Shown here: positions 1 to 12,854 of the stretch, one piece after another
Numbering within the stretch: the stretch's first letter is position 1
Layout: each line of letters starts with the position of its first letter
Assembly: GCA_003313425.1 (NCBI GenBank)
Contig: NHZP01000011.1
Location: 682,001 to 746,000 of the forward strand
DNA: 64,000 nt
DNA from: Pseudopyrenochaeta lycopersici
Taxonomy: Eukaryota > Ascomycota > Dothideomycetes > Pleosporales > Pseudopyrenochaetaceae
Reading direction: 5' to 3'
The notes under the pieces: generated by a model
Told to the model about the DNA's origin: nothing
The model's database searches: none
Seen by the model: the letters and a program-made list of their open reading frames with translations, nothing else
Translations under genes and position numbers: made by a program

Positions 1-901
1 GCCCTCCACCCCGTCCGCTGCGTTTTGACCAATTACGCGCTAGTCGCTGAGGTAAGTCTGACGGTGTGGAGAATGCTCACGATCGCGCACTCGCTCTCGA
101 TCAGTCGCAGTGTCGCCGGCCGCAGAGCGTAGGCCGGGCCAGTTGGAGTACGCTGCAAGCCCGTGACCAGCAACCTCGAATTCGCCTCGAGGTACCCGGC
201 CCTGACCTACAGATTGCAAGGACAAGCGTGCCAAGAATTGCCTGTGAAGGGGCAGCCGCGGCCTGCACATGTCCTTGCCTCCTTCCCCGTCCGGTCTCGC
301 TTCGGCTCCAGCCTTTCTCACGCTGCAGGTGCGGTGAGCTGTTGGTGGCGTCTGCAGGCATCACCTTGGTACTCAAACACCACACCGCGCGCTCGTGATG
401 CTGCCGGTGTGGCGCTTCGCTATTTCTTTCGTCCGACCTCTTCACTGATGATGGTGAACTCGTCGCAGCTGTGCGTCTTCTTATCTGGCTCGCCCACAGT
501 TGCGTGTCTTCCCATCTGGCTTGCCGACAGTTGCAGCGCCAAACATCGAACCACCACCCCAGCCCGCCACTGTGATTCGCTAACGGAAATGCTCCTACAC
601 TACTGAAACCAGCAACGCATCGCCTTCGCCCAACTGCGACGCGCCCGAGCAGCGCTTCTTAATGCTAGAGCCTCCCGTTTCTTCAATGCCATGCAATTCC
701 CGCGCGAGCGCTGTTCTTGCTCCTGTCTCTTCACTTCGTTTCTCTGTACCTAATAATTTTTGCGGTTGCGCATTATCGACGCACTTCACGAGCACGCCGG
801 ACGGCTCCGTTGCGCTCGACTTCCATTCTTTGCTTCAACTTGATTCCACTTAGTCCAGTCTTTTCTGCTGAGCCGCGCAGTAGCGCCCCAAAACCGCCAA
901 C
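1..901. other. Upstream region, no gene recognised
   Basis: Only short overlapping reading frames without recognisable domains are seen on either strand. The last 200-300 bases before position 902 are pyrimidine-rich on the + strand, which fits a fungal promoter and 5' leader for the tetraspanin gene that follows. The left part could be the end of a neighbouring transcript outside the window, but nothing shows this. Confidence 0.4.
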
Positions 902-1860
902 ATGCCGACCAAGCTCATGATGGTCTTCGTGGGAATGGACTTCCTCTTCGCCGGATGTGGAGGACTACTACTGGGCTTCTCTCTCATGTCGGAGCAGTCG
1001 ATGCGGAACACTCCAACCGTGGACAACGTCACGCAGAATCTGCTCCTCGGCCAGTGCCCGTTGACAGGTACGACTCCAGAACGAGCATGGAAGAGAGGGA
1101 TGGCAGTCGATATTGCGGCACTACTGTGGCGGCAAATCGTGACACATATCACTCGACACCACGAGATCTCATGAGCAATAAACTAACACACTTGTAGCTG
1201 GCGTAGTAAACGCAATATTCATCTTTGTTACTTTCTTGCTGTCCCTCCCGGCGCTCTTCCTTCCCACAAATCGAGGCTGGCTTCGCACTCAAGGATGGCT
1301 CGTAGTGGTCTGCGGCACTTTTACCTTAGGCCTGGGTCTCGCCATTTGGGTAGAAACCTTGCAGACGCGCCAGATCCTTAGCGTACTATGGGGACGGGAG
1401 TCACCGCTTATTCAGAGTCTATTGCAACAGAAGGTTAGTGGTATTTCCCTTGGTTGTCCGTATCTGGCGTCAGCACTAGAACGGGCCAAGCGGCGGACTC
1501 GTCCACGCGGGAGGCTCTGTTGTATTTTGAGAATCTGGACTGTCCTTATTGTGGCGGTATGCAGTCAGATTGCTGACAAACATATAGTTCGATTGCTGTG
1601 GATACGTCAATTCAACTACGCCCCCGTTCGTACAGGACAGCACCTGTCTCAATGCCCTGGTCGCTGCTCAGAAAGGCGGCTGCATTGGCAAGTTTTCCTC
1701 TTTCGCCAACAAGTATCTCGATCAGATCTTCACTGCCGCGTTCGGCATTGTCGGCGTCGACTTCGTCTTAGTCTTGTGCGTTGCTATGGTCCTCAAGTAC
1801 CGCATGGAGCAGGAGCGCTACAGGCACATTGATGAGAAGAATGGTGTAGATGGAATATAG
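902..1860 (+). CDS. PLS1: Tetraspanin, Pls1-type
   Basis: Three exons (902-1067, 1198-1433, 1588-1860) join in frame to a 224-residue protein. Both introns have good branch points (ACTAAC, CTGAC). The product shows four hydrophobic segments, the diagnostic CCG triplet at residues 137-139 in the large extracellular loop, two more loop cysteines near 154 and 166, and a charged C-terminal tail after the fourth membrane segment. Length and layout match the fungal Pls1 tetraspanin (about 225 residues). Established knowledge: Pls1 is a plasma-membrane organiser needed for penetration-peg formation by appressoria in several plant pathogens and for ascospore germination in Podospora, where it acts with the NADPH oxidase Nox2. 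Its presence does not by itself prove a pathogen. The start at 902 places the first membrane segment at the very N terminus, as in the family. Confidence 0.88.
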
Positions 1861-3284
1861 ACGATGTAAAGGAAATCGTAAAATGGGTTTTGGAAGGGAC
1901 TGCAGATCAGGCGTACGAGCATAGCAGTCAAAATCACGAACCTCTCTTTCTTTCCCTTCCCCGTCCATATGTGGTGCGGTAGTAGTAATGACGAGAACAC
2001 CAGCGGTGCTGGCACTCTCGAGCGACGTTTTTTTTTTCACAGTATACTTCCTCTTCATGTTGCTTCACTTTTGCATTTAGCGTTGTTCCATAGATCGAAA
2101 TACCACATTCTACTATACTGAGTTGAAGAACGCTCTCGGATATCTCCTCACCGCCAATGCAAGTGTTCAACCTCCGAGTTGAGTAGCACGAGGACCCTGA
2201 TTAACCATTCAGCCACTTCCATCTCCCTGGGATTTCACTGAACCACACCAAGCAATCCAAGCGTTCAAGACAGCTGTCGCAATGAACTCTGTTCTAGCAC
2301 CCCTGAGCCTTTGACGACCGAACACCGAACCACCCTGACCCACTACACTGCCTACCAGGAACATCCTGCCAATCCGTTTTATCGGCAAACGGCACGTGCT
2401 GAAACGCCTCCCTATCTCGGCACATATAGGCCGGACCACCAATATCAAACGCAGCAGGGTGATTCAGGTCAAGAACCCTGGGGCGGTTGTCTATTACTTT
2501 GTACTAGGAAGCTATTTGCTGCAGCCTTGTTCCGGGGTCCGGAGCTCGTCCGCAGCCGAGTGTGAACGGACAGCGCCAAAAAGTTGTAGTAGGCCCGCGT
2601 CGCGAGTCATGACCTACATGCCTGGCGCCACACAAAACGTTAGGGACAGTTCACCGTGCCGTACAGCAGTATCGTGATAACGTGCATACACCCCAATCTA
2701 GCCCCAAGGTGCAAAGTGAGTGTTTGTGCATGCCGCGTCATTTCAGCCCTGCACGCGCAATGTCAATATGCAGGTGACAGGAGGCCCTCTGAAACTTTCT
2801 ATTCATGCAGGGATTACGTGTGCGACGCGAGCTTTGTGGGATGCAAACTATCGTGCATTACCACATCTGGACGCTTTTAGCGTCGTCGCTGGACCCTTCA
2901 TAGGTCTTGTCGAAGGATTCGGGGCGAGCAATTGTAACATGTGAATCTGAAAACGAAATTGGCCGTGAGAGTGGAGTAGTGGATGCAGATGGGTTTTGCC
3001 GGTTGCCGGGTCACGCGACGGGACGCGATATGCTGTTGTAGATCCCCCTGAAAACATGTCGCACATGTTATGCTGAGTGCTCAATTGTGGAACTTTACGG
3101 ACGAAGCGAGATTGCACAGAGACACCATGGTCAAGACGTCGATTTGAAGTTCGTGGGGAAGGAGGAGAGGATACTTCTGAAGCCCTTCCTCGACTATGTT
3201 CGTAGGATCTTCCGAGCCGTATATGAGGCTCCAGCAAGGCGCTTTACCAATTTTACATCTCCTACAACCTCTTGGTTGCGCTGT
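1861..3284. other. Intergenic region between convergent genes
   Basis: This separates the 3' ends of the tetraspanin (+) and the Nse6-like gene (-). Reading frames up to about 130 codons occur on both strands, but none shows a recognisable domain or a plausible exon structure. A T-run (2030-2036) and AT-rich stretches after 1861 are compatible with 3' processing signals. Confidence 0.4.
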
Positions 3285-5624
3285 TTAGTCAGCCACAAGA
3301 TCAGTCCCAACATTGTGCTCTTCGTCAAAGATCCCGCCGGCCCTCAATGTAGGAGTTGCACTCTTCCTCGTTGTTAAAAAGAACTTGTTGACTCTCGACT
3401 GCTTGTCCTCATCGTCCCCAAACACGTTATGGACCTTCTTTCCACCAATTCTGGCGGCATGTTCAAGGCGCGAGCACAGTCTCTCGATGCAGTCCTTTGC
3501 ATCCAGTATTGTGAGGTCCACCACAGCACCTGCTTCGACTATCGAGTTGCCTAAAAGCTTGATGTGCCGAACGAGGGCATCCACTTCTTTATTAAAGTCC
3601 TTCACTTCAGATGATATCGGGAGCGGCGCCGTGACTGGGGACGACCCAGCCGGAGAGGGCGCTGGACTGACGAGTGGTTGGTATGGAACAGACAATAGGC
3701 CTGGACCGATGGCGATGTCAAGCAGCGTAAGACGAGCAGCGAGATGAGCGTAATCGGTGCCCTTATTAATCTGTAAGCTTGGTGATGTATTTAAATGATT
3801 GTGTATTAGCGCAGGAATCTTAGGGTCTGCAAGTGGGACGTAAATCACTGTAGGTTGTAGAAGTAATGAGAGAGCTAGGTGCCGCCGAAAGTAAGCAGTT
3901 AGTGAAGATCTAGCTGGCAGCGAACGGATGAGATTTCTCTGGAGAATGGGATGAGTGACACGCAAGAGCAACGGCGGAATGATTTCGTTGAGCTGCAAGA
4001 CGATTAGCGACTGTGTTTTCCTGCGATAGAGTGCTGCCTACGCCAGCTGTCAGCTTGTGACTGTCATCGAAGTTGCAAATGAGGGCCTCTATGGCATCTT
4101 GTACAATGCTCAGAACATCGGCGTCTGCAATGACACGGTCGTCCAGGCATACGTGGCAAAGCATGTACAAGGCATGACTTCTGGTCTTTCTATGTAGCCT
4201 GTACCGAATTAAATAATGCAAAACTGATTTAACTGTGAATACATACCAAGGCGCGACATTTTGTAGCATTCTAGCGATCGAATTTAGTGATGGCGGTAGT
4301 GACGGTCGGCTTGTTGAATCGACCTCAGAGAATGGTTCCAGTTCTGCATTCGAGCTTAAAATCCTAACATTGGCACCTACCGCTCCGAAAATAGCATTGA
4401 GTTTGTCTCGATTGAGTATTGCTCGGATATTCTCGTGATGGGACTGGCAGAGGTGAGAAGGACGATGCTTGGTGACAGATTCGAGGACTCACATCTAGTA
4501 TCTCGAGATACTTTGTATTTAGAAATTCGTTTCGACCAGAGCAAACTAAGTAAGGTTAGCTGATGCATGTGACGAGAAAATGATTATTTGTACTCTGATC
4601 CAACATCCAGGAGGCCACTTCTTCCGGAAGTTCCTGCAAACGAAAGATTTGGTGAGCAAATCCAGTCAAGAAGGCTTGATCTCTCGTCGATGAATCTGAG
4701 GATATTAGTAGGTTCCTTCGAGATTGCAAGGCATACGTACCTTTAAAATTGGAAGCCCAATGGCGTTTCGGTAACGCGTTGAAAGGGAATATAGGTTGAA
4801 CAGAACTTGAGTCAAAGCTATCTCTGAAGAAATGGAAAACGCTGTTGGGCTGTGTAATATTTGTTCTCTGCATAGCAAGGAAAAGTCGGCGCGCTTTCTC
4901 GGGGTCGTCACCGTCAGTCTCAACTGCTTGACCCAATATAGCTTCATTGATTGTGGAATTGACGGTATTGGGCTCTTCGAAGGACTTGTTCAGATCAGCT
5001 TTTTGCTCTACGATTTTTCGCTCTATCTCCATGTTCTGTTGGGCTGTCTTAACAAAGATATTGAAAGGTTGCTTGCCACTTTTCCCCTTCTTCTCAGGCT
5101 TTCGCAACGCATCGTCATCATCATTTGATGTACGTTTCAATCGCGTAGCGGGCACAGTCATTTCGGAAGTTGGCTTGAGCCTTCCCCAATCCAGTTCTGG
5201 TAGAGAGTCCGTTTCAGAGTCCGAATTCAGAACAAGCTGCTCCCCATTGGAAACAATTCTCTTACTTGTGCCTGAATTTGCTGAATTTTGTGACGTATTT
5301 AAAGGCTGTGCCTCGGTGCTGGCCTCTCTGATTGTTGTCGGCGCAGTGGCTGCATTGGAGAGGTTCGAGGCTATAGGGGGAGAAATACTTGTAGCAGCTA
5401 TTGTTTTGCCTGCGAGCCTGTTAGGAGTATTAGTGTTGCTCATAGGCTCTGGCAACTCTGCTTGAATAGCATCCAGGTTTGCTACATGAGTTAGCCTGAG
5501 GTTGCACTGAAAGATGTCTCGAAGAAGCTTTACCTTTCTGAAGCGGGGTACTGCTGCGACTCTCCTGCATGCTCCGTGGTGTAGGAGCGAAGAAATCTCT
5601 TATGCTCTTTTTTTGTGGTTTCAT
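3285..5624 (-). CDS. Probable SMC5/6 loading factor Nse6-like (CANIN domain) protein
   Basis: Five exons join in frame on the minus strand: 5624-5534, 5481-4594, 4545-4493, 4443-4042, 3992-3285. Introns are about 49-52 nt with clear donors and GCTAAC branch points. The protein is about 710 residues: a short basic N terminus with a PIP-box-like motif (KKSIRDFF, residues 5-12), a long acidic/serine-rich disordered part, then a helical C-terminal half. The helical part contains the stretch LPEEVASWMLDQIC and a late conserved block around LLDIAIGPG and LTILDAKDCIERLCSRLEHA. This layout resembles the fungal CANIN family (human SLF2, yeast Nse6), which recruits the SMC5/6 complex to damaged DNA. 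The family call rests on remembered resemblance and should be checked by profile search; the exon model is much firmer. Another DNA-repair scaffold is the main alternative. Confidence 0.6.
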
Positions 5625-7095
5625 TATGACATCTGGCCTGCTCTATGCTCTGAGCGGCGGCATAAACATAAGAGGGAAGCAAAGGTGAATGTTGAAGCTT
5701 GGCGCGTTTAAGTCGGTTGCGTCAAAATCAACCGCGAACGAGCTTACACGGTGTCACGTGAAGCGATACAGGGGACAACTAGATCTGGTATCATGACTCA
5801 AGTGGACTAGAATCATTTCTGTTGACGACATGCAGCGGAATGCGGTCCCGCCGGCATCCGAGTACGACTTCAAGAATTGCATGTTGCTGGCAGAAAAGTC
5901 TTTTGGCATGATGAAGGCATCTAAATCAGGCACACTTCGGATCCAGTCGTGCACCGCCCCAAGCTGAGTGGTGAAGGATGTTTCAAACGTCTCACCTTCA
6001 CCTACAGTGTAGCTCCTGTGTCGGGGCCACGTTAGAGGATGCGAGACGTGGTTTGCCTAGATGGAGAACACAAGGCACATGCGCAGAACTGTGCCTCGAG
6101 CATCATATGGGTGTTTTGGCACAGAATGCACGAGGGATTGGCAAGGCAGGGAGGAAATTAGCAACCACACCAAGGCAATTACGAGAGGCAAAGTCCCGGC
6201 TACTATACGAGTGATGGGACAGAGGCAGCCCGTGGAACGGCCTTCCGCAATGAGATGGCAAGCTGGCCACAAAGATTTCTTCCCGCGCGCGACCTTGCGT
6301 CCATGGGTCCGCGGCGCAGTCAGTCAGCGAGGCCTCTAAGCAACAGCAGCGCTGTCAGCAAATGAGCAGCTGGCGCCGTGCCATTCTCCAGTTGGTCTGA
6401 CGGGGCTGTGAGCAGTCTCGGACAAGATGACATTGTTGCAGCAGGCTTCTTGCGAGGGAGGCCCGCTATGAAGAATACCTGAGGCCACGCGTCGCAAGCG
6501 TGGAGCGCGCATTGAGCAATTGACAAGATTGAGATTTGCTGGACCTGTCTTGTTTCCAGCGAAGTGGAGCGGACCATCCGGCACGCCTAGATCCTAGCCT
6601 CGCGGTTGTGTTAAGCCCGTAGCGGCCGGCCGAGCTGTGCACAGGGCGTGCGGCATGATACTGTAAGCAAGCAGACCAGCAGAGGTGGACGAAGAAAGCA
6701 CCGTACCGGTCGCCGCTGTCTCCGCTCTTATTCCCAAGCCATCCGCCTCGACGACGCCCGCGTTACTCGCACCGCCTGCGCAGCCCGCACAATCTCACCC
6801 ACTGCGCCTGGTCTTGGTGTTGCCCGTCGATCCTTAATATCCCAGTTCAGAAGCGGACCTGGCTTCTACCGTTGCCCCCTTCACCACCACACCCACCCCA
6901 ACCACACACGTCCGCCGCTCTGGAAACGCCTTCTTCAGCATCGACGCCTTTCCCACCGCTAGCGAACTGGCCTCTTCTGCAGCATAGAGCCATTCCGGCT
7001 CGAGCCGGTGACCTCTGCCCTTCCGTGGCGTCCTCGACCCTCCGTCTCCGAGCGACCGTGTACCTTCCTCACCCGCGCTCCCCCACCGCTCAACC
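5625..7095. promoter_or_regulatory. Divergent intergenic/promoter region
   Basis: This 1.47-kb stretch lies between the divergently transcribed Nse6-like gene and the flippase gene, so it must hold both promoters. Short frames (for example 5754-5954 minus, 66 codons) have no recognisable features. From about 6,660 to 7,095 the + strand is C/T-rich, typical of a fungal 5' leader, and the flippase ATG is preceded by CAACC, a reasonable start context. Confidence 0.4.
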
Positions 7096-10000
7096 ATGGC
7101 CATAACATTGAAACCGCCCAACGAGCCCAGCGAGCCAGAGGTGTCTGTTCCCGTAAAACGGATTAGATGGGCGACGCACAGGGCCACCGGGGCAACCGCC
7201 GAGAGCAAGCGGCATTCGCTGAAGGAGCGCCTGCACCGACGCATGGGCTCTGGCGGAGAGAAGCGGGACTCGATAGGCAAGGAGGGCGGCCTACCAGGCG
7301 ACCAGTCGGCCGACAGCTCAGATGCTGGCAGTGATGAGCAGGACCCGGGGCGGACAGTCTACTTCAACGTCCCGCTACCACAGTCAGCGCGCGACGACGA
7401 TGGCCATCCCATTGCACATTACGCGCGCAACAAGATAAGAACGGCCAAATACACGCCTCTCAGTTTCATTCCCAAAAACCTGTGGTTCCAATTCCACAAC
7501 ATCGCCAACGTTTACTTCTTGTTTATTATCATTCTAGGCGTACGTATCCACTCAGCCATCCGCAGCCGGGCTCACTCGGCACTAACACGTGTGTACTGTA
7601 GATTTTCTCCATTTTCGGCGCCTCGAACCCCGCGCTCAATGCCGTGCCCCTCATTGTCATCCTTGTGGTGACGGCGATAAAAGACGGGATAGAAGACTGG
7701 CGGAGAACCGTCCTAGACACCGAGTTGAACAACGCACCAGTCCACAGACTAGTCGACTTCAACAATGTCAACACAGCCGAAGATACAGTGTCCTTATGGC
7801 GAAGAATCAAGAAAGCGACATCGGCGAGCATAGTGAAGACATGGAGACTGATCAAGAGCGCCAAGGGCAAGAAGGGTGCAAAGGGCAAGGAAGGCGGCGA
7901 CACGGCTAACGACGCCGCGCGACCCTCCATTGAGACGCGACGAGCGTCTGTCGTCTCGCATAGGGAATCATACTTTGGCAACCAAGACGGCATTCAGATG
8001 ACACCCGTCCCATCACCGCTACCTGGCCAGTCTCCAACCCATTCCCCGCCCCTCACCCACGGACCCGGAGAAGACGACCAGATTCGAGGAGCTCACTCCA
8101 AAGGCGTTGTAAAGCAGAAGTTCTGGGGCAGTGTCATCAATCCGTACAAAACGCCTCCGGAGAAAGTGCGATTCAAGAAGGATGCTTGGAAAAACGTGCA
8201 AGTGGGCGATTTCGTCCGCTTGTACAACGACGAGGAGATCCCTGCTGATGTCATCGTCTTGTCTACGTCGTCTGAAGATGGCGCCTGCTACGTCGAAACT
8301 AAGAATCTGGACGGCGAAACAAATTTGAAAGTGCGAAACGCACTACATTGTACACGCGATATACGACACGCTCGGCATTGCGAACGCGCCGAATTCGTCA
8401 TTGAAAGCGAAGGCGCACATTCTAATCTGTACTCATATAGTGCTGTTGTTCGATGGCAGCAGCACAATGCAAAGGACCCTGAGACGCCAACCTATGAGAT
8501 GGCTGAGCCAGTGTCTATAAACAATTTGCTACTCCGTGGCTGTCAATTGCGCAACACTGAATGGGTACTTGGAGTAGTAGCTTTCACCGGAGAAGAGACG
8601 AAGATCATGATCAACTCCGGCATCACACCCAGCAAACGTGCCAGGATCTCCAAGGAACTCAATTGGAATGTCATCTACAACTTTATCATCCTGGCAGTCA
8701 TGTGTTTGATCTCGGGAATCGTTCTGGGCGTAACTTGGGCTAGGGATGACACCTCGCACTCGTTCTTCGAGTATGGTTCCTATGGCGGCCGCCCTGCAAC
8801 CGACGGTGTCATCGCATTCTGGGCTAGTGTCATTCTTTTCCAGAATTTGGTTCCCATCTCTCTCTATATTACCCTGGAAATCATCCGCACGCTTCAGGCC
8901 GTTTTCATCTACAGCGACATTCAGATGTATTATGAAAAGATCGATTATCCTTGCACGCCCAAATCCTGGAACATCTCCGATGACGTTGGTCAGATTGAGT
9001 ACATTTTCTCCGACAAGACTGGTACATTGACACAGAATGTCATGGAGTTCAAAAAATGCACGATCAATGGTGTTCCCTATGGAGAGGCATACACGGAAGC
9101 TCAGGCTGGTATGCAACGACGACAGGGTGTCAATGTTGAAGTTGAGGGCGCTCGTGCTCGAGAACAGATCGCGCGGGACCGTGTGCGAATGATCGAAGGC
9201 ATCCGAAAGATCCATAACAATCCCTACTTGTGGGACGACGACCTGACCTTCGTCGCTCCAGACTACGTTGATGACCTTGCTGGGGAGTCTGGAAGAGAGC
9301 AGAAGGTGGCCAACGAGGATTTCATGATTGCCTTGGCCCTTTGTCACACTGTTGTCACCGAACGAACCCCAGGGGACCCTCCCAAAATTGAGTTCAAAGC
9401 TCAGTCTCCAGACGAAGCAGCACTTGTAGCCACCGCTCGTGATGTTGGCTTTACGTTCGTGGGCCGAGAAGATGACCGTCTTGTCGTTAATGTTCTGGGA
9501 GAGGAGCGCAGGTACCAAGTGCTTAATACCCTTGAATTCAACTCAACAAGGAAGCGAATGAGTGCAATCATCCGGATGCCTGACGGTAGAATCGTGTTGT
9601 TTTGCAAGGGTGCAGATAGCATGATTTACTCAAGGTTGATTCCCAACGAGCAAAGACAACTACGTGCAACAACTGGCGAACATCTTGAAATGTTCGCAAG
9701 AGAAGGACTTCGAACATTGTGCATCGCTAGAAGGGATATCCCGGAAGAAGAGTACGAAGAATGGAATAGGGACTATGATCTTGCTGCCAATGCTGTTGCG
9801 GGCCGTGAAGAAAAGTTAGAAGAGGTTTCCGACCGCATCGAAAACCACTTGTGGCTCCTTGGCGGTACTGCAATCGAAGATCGACTACAAGACGGTGTTC
9901 CAGAGTCAATCTCTTTGCTCGGACAAGCTGGAATTAAGTTGTGGGTTTTGACCGGTGATAAAGTCGAGACGGCCATCAATATCGGTTTCTCTTGCAACCT

Positions 10001-11901
10001 GCTTGACAACGACATGGACCTTATCATCCTTAAAGTCACGGACGACAACATTTCATCTGTAGAAGCCCAGCTTGACGAGAAACTAAAACTTTTTGGACTG
10101 ACGGGCTCTGAAGAAGAGTTGGCCGCAGCTCAAGACGATCACGAACCACCCCCACCTACGCATGCTATCATCATCGACGGAGATACTCTCAAATTGGCCT
10201 TGGATGACGAAGTAAGGAGGAAGTTCCTCTTGCTTTGCAGACGATGCCGATCTGTCCTGTGTTGCAGAGTTAGCCCAAGCCAAAAGGCAGCCGTTGTCAA
10301 TATGGTGAAGACAGGATTGGACTGTCTCACTCTTGCCATTGGAGATGGTGCTAATGATGTCGCTATGATTCAGGAAGCACATGTTGGTGTTGGTATTGCT
10401 GGTGTCGAGGGTCGGGCCGCGGTCATGTCTTCCGACTACGCAATTGGCCAATTCCGTTTCCTGACTCGCCTTGTCCTTGTCCATGGCCGATGGTCGTATC
10501 GCAGACTGGCAGAGACTATTGCCAACTTCTTCTACAAGGTCAGTCCAATCATTCGATATTCCCAACTCGTGCTAATTAATGTATAGAACATCGTCTGGAC
10601 GTTTGCTCTTTTCTGGTATCAGATCTATACGAACTTCGACAGCCAGTACATTTTTGACTACACTTACATTATTTTCTTCAATCTTGCCTTCACCTCGCTT
10701 CCAGTCATCGTTATGGGTGTCCTGGACCAGGATGTCGACGACCGAGTATCTCTCGCTGTGCCACAGCTTTACCGTCGCGGTATTGAACGAAAAGAGTGGA
10801 CCCAGCCAAAATTCTGGTATGGACTAGCCATCCAAGCTTCATTCCAATTGCTGACTCCCTTTTAGGGCCTACATGCTTGATGGTGTCTACCAATCTGCCA
10901 TCGCGTTCTACTTCCTATTCGAAATATTTGCACCCGCCACATTTGCAACATCCAGTGGATTAGATCTTGCCGAGTATCGACGTATGGGTATTTACGCCGC
11001 TACCACGGCTGTCTGCGCCGCCAATATCTACGTCCTCTACAACACCTACCGATGGGACTGGCTAATAGTCCTCATTGTTGTTGTCAGCACCCTTTTAGTC
11101 TGGTTCTGGACCGGAGTCTACACATCGTTTACATCCAGCGCGCAATTTTACAAATCCGCTTCTGAGGTGTATGGTAACCTTAATTTTTGGGCGTACATTC
11201 TGTGTGCCACAATTGCCTGTCTGCTCCCGCGCTTCATTTTCAAGGTCGTGCAGAAGGTATATTTCCCCATGGATGCGGATATCATCCGGGAGCAAGTGGC
11301 ACAGGGAAAATTCGATTACCTGCAGCAAAGCACGTCTTACCTGCCACCGCCGCCTGAGAAGCCCACCGACTCGAAGATCGTAGATGTCGATGCTGCTAAA
11401 TACAAGGCTGCGAACGCCGACGTTGCGGACGAAGACGTACGGCCCATCTACCCGCCCTCAGTTGCGCCGACTGCTACAACGCATAACCCCAGGAGCCAAA
11501 ATGGCAGCAACAGCACCGACTGGACGTTCCGTCGCTCAATGGAAGGTCTCCCACCCGCCACACGCATGTCAACCGACTGTCGTGTACGACCCTCCTACGA
11601 TCGCGCGCGCATGTCGATGGATCGTGTGCGCCCCAGCTTCGAAGCCAGCCACGACTTCACTTCAGCGGCTATGTTGACTCGCATGGAGTCAGCACATAGC
11701 CGGAATAGTTACCAAGGTGGCAATCAAAATAACGGCCCTCCTGTGATGAGTCGGTTACGGAACGCCATCCGAAGGGCAACAATAACGCGCGAGGAGGTGC
11801 CACATGATCTTAATGTGCCACCGATGCCTGCACCCAAAAGTCCACCCGCGAGCCCACCTAGAAGTCCACCGAAGAGTCCTCCCAAACCGCATGCCATGTA
11901 A
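7096..11901 (+). CDS. DNF1: P4-type phospholipid flippase ATPase (Dnf1/DnfA group)
   Basis: Four exons (7096-7539, 7602-10538, 10587-10816, 10866-11901) encode a 1548-residue protein. P-type ATPase hallmarks are present: DGETNLK, the phosphorylation motif DKTGTLTQ (Asp near residue 619), and [13 protein letters not shown] near residue 1062. The P4-specific PISLYITLE replaces the cation-pump PEGL motif in the fourth membrane segment, so the substrate should be phospholipid. The basic N-terminal segment ([17 protein letters not shown]), the insertion after the second membrane helix and the overall length fit Dnf1/Dnf2 (Aspergillus DnfA) better than Drs2, Dnf3 or Neo1. Dnf1-type flippases move phosphatidylcholine and phosphatidylethanolamine inward at the plasma membrane and hyphal tip with a Cdc50/Lem3 subunit. 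The C-terminal tail is proline-rich with a [17 protein letters not shown] run. The large minus-strand frame inside exon 2 is a shadow. Confidence 0.95.
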
Positions 11902-12854
11902 TGAGAGCGGAAGAGATGCTGCTCCATTTTACTCGCCCTTCTTGATGATCCTGTACATAAAAACATTCCCTTTATCACGTTTCGCATCACCAGCGACTGG
12001 TCATCACTACCACCCTTTTTGGTATTTCATAGAACAGTTTGGCGTTTTTGGACATCTACTTTGCGATTCCCTTCCCTTTTGGTAACATCACTTCTCGAGA
12101 GAGTTTGCCTGTGTATCAAGAGGCCCAGCCATGATAGACGCTGATGAGTATGATACTTGCGAACGCCTGTAGATATTTAATGAGTATGGTCAGCCTTTTG
12201 GCTGGCCAAGTTTCATAAAAGTGCCTCTGAATTCTGAACTCTGTTGTGCAATATGAGTAAGTTGATTGTAGAATAAAAAAAAAAGCTATACTGAGTTACA
12301 AAGCCATTCCAGTCACTTGAAGTTATATAGCTCCGGTAGAGGGCAGGCCCATTGTATTAGCATGCTGCGTGCAACATGTTTGCATTGACTAATATTCATG
12401 ATTCGGGATGGAAGACAGGATAATTAGCTTGGCATAGCGGCAGCGCGCAGGTGGGGGCGCTAGCGAACCGCGTCGCGTATGCGGATTCTTTGAATGCACT
12501 GACGTCCTGATGTACCTGTTTCTTGCACGAGCGAACCGCCGAAATCTCCCAACTACTCTACGCACCCTGAACCACCGCCCAAGTCCCTTCACGAACTCTT
12601 TTCGAAGATACATAATCTCTAGTCGCCTGCTACGCTTTGCTTTCCGTTCTACCACTACTTGCAGCCGGCACGGAGAAGGTTGTTGTGAGCTTTAGATCAT
12701 TGTACATAGCGTTGTCTGATATATAGAAAAGTGCAGCGAGACCCTAGTTTTCAAGAGGAGTGTACGGGAGGTGCTATGCCCAACTGCGCTCTATCGTAGC
12801 TCGGAGACGAGCCGTCACCGCTGTCAAGCCGCACCTGAAGTGTAGCGACAGATC
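11902..12854. other. Intergenic region between flippase and Sen1
   Basis: It contains the flippase 3' end (an A-run near 12,276-12,285 and an AATAAA-like context) and the Sen1 promoter. No convincing exon is seen; frames at 12389-12655 (-) and 12510-12695 (+) are opposite readings of the same DNA without domains. Confidence 0.4.

Noticed and set aside
163..606. 147-codon plus frame near the left edge
   Set aside because: No recognisable domain; overlapping frames on both strands and promoter-like composition.
8529..9518. 329-codon minus-strand frame
   Set aside because: Antisense shadow of the flippase exon; the plus strand has the P-type ATPase motifs here and the minus text has no domain.
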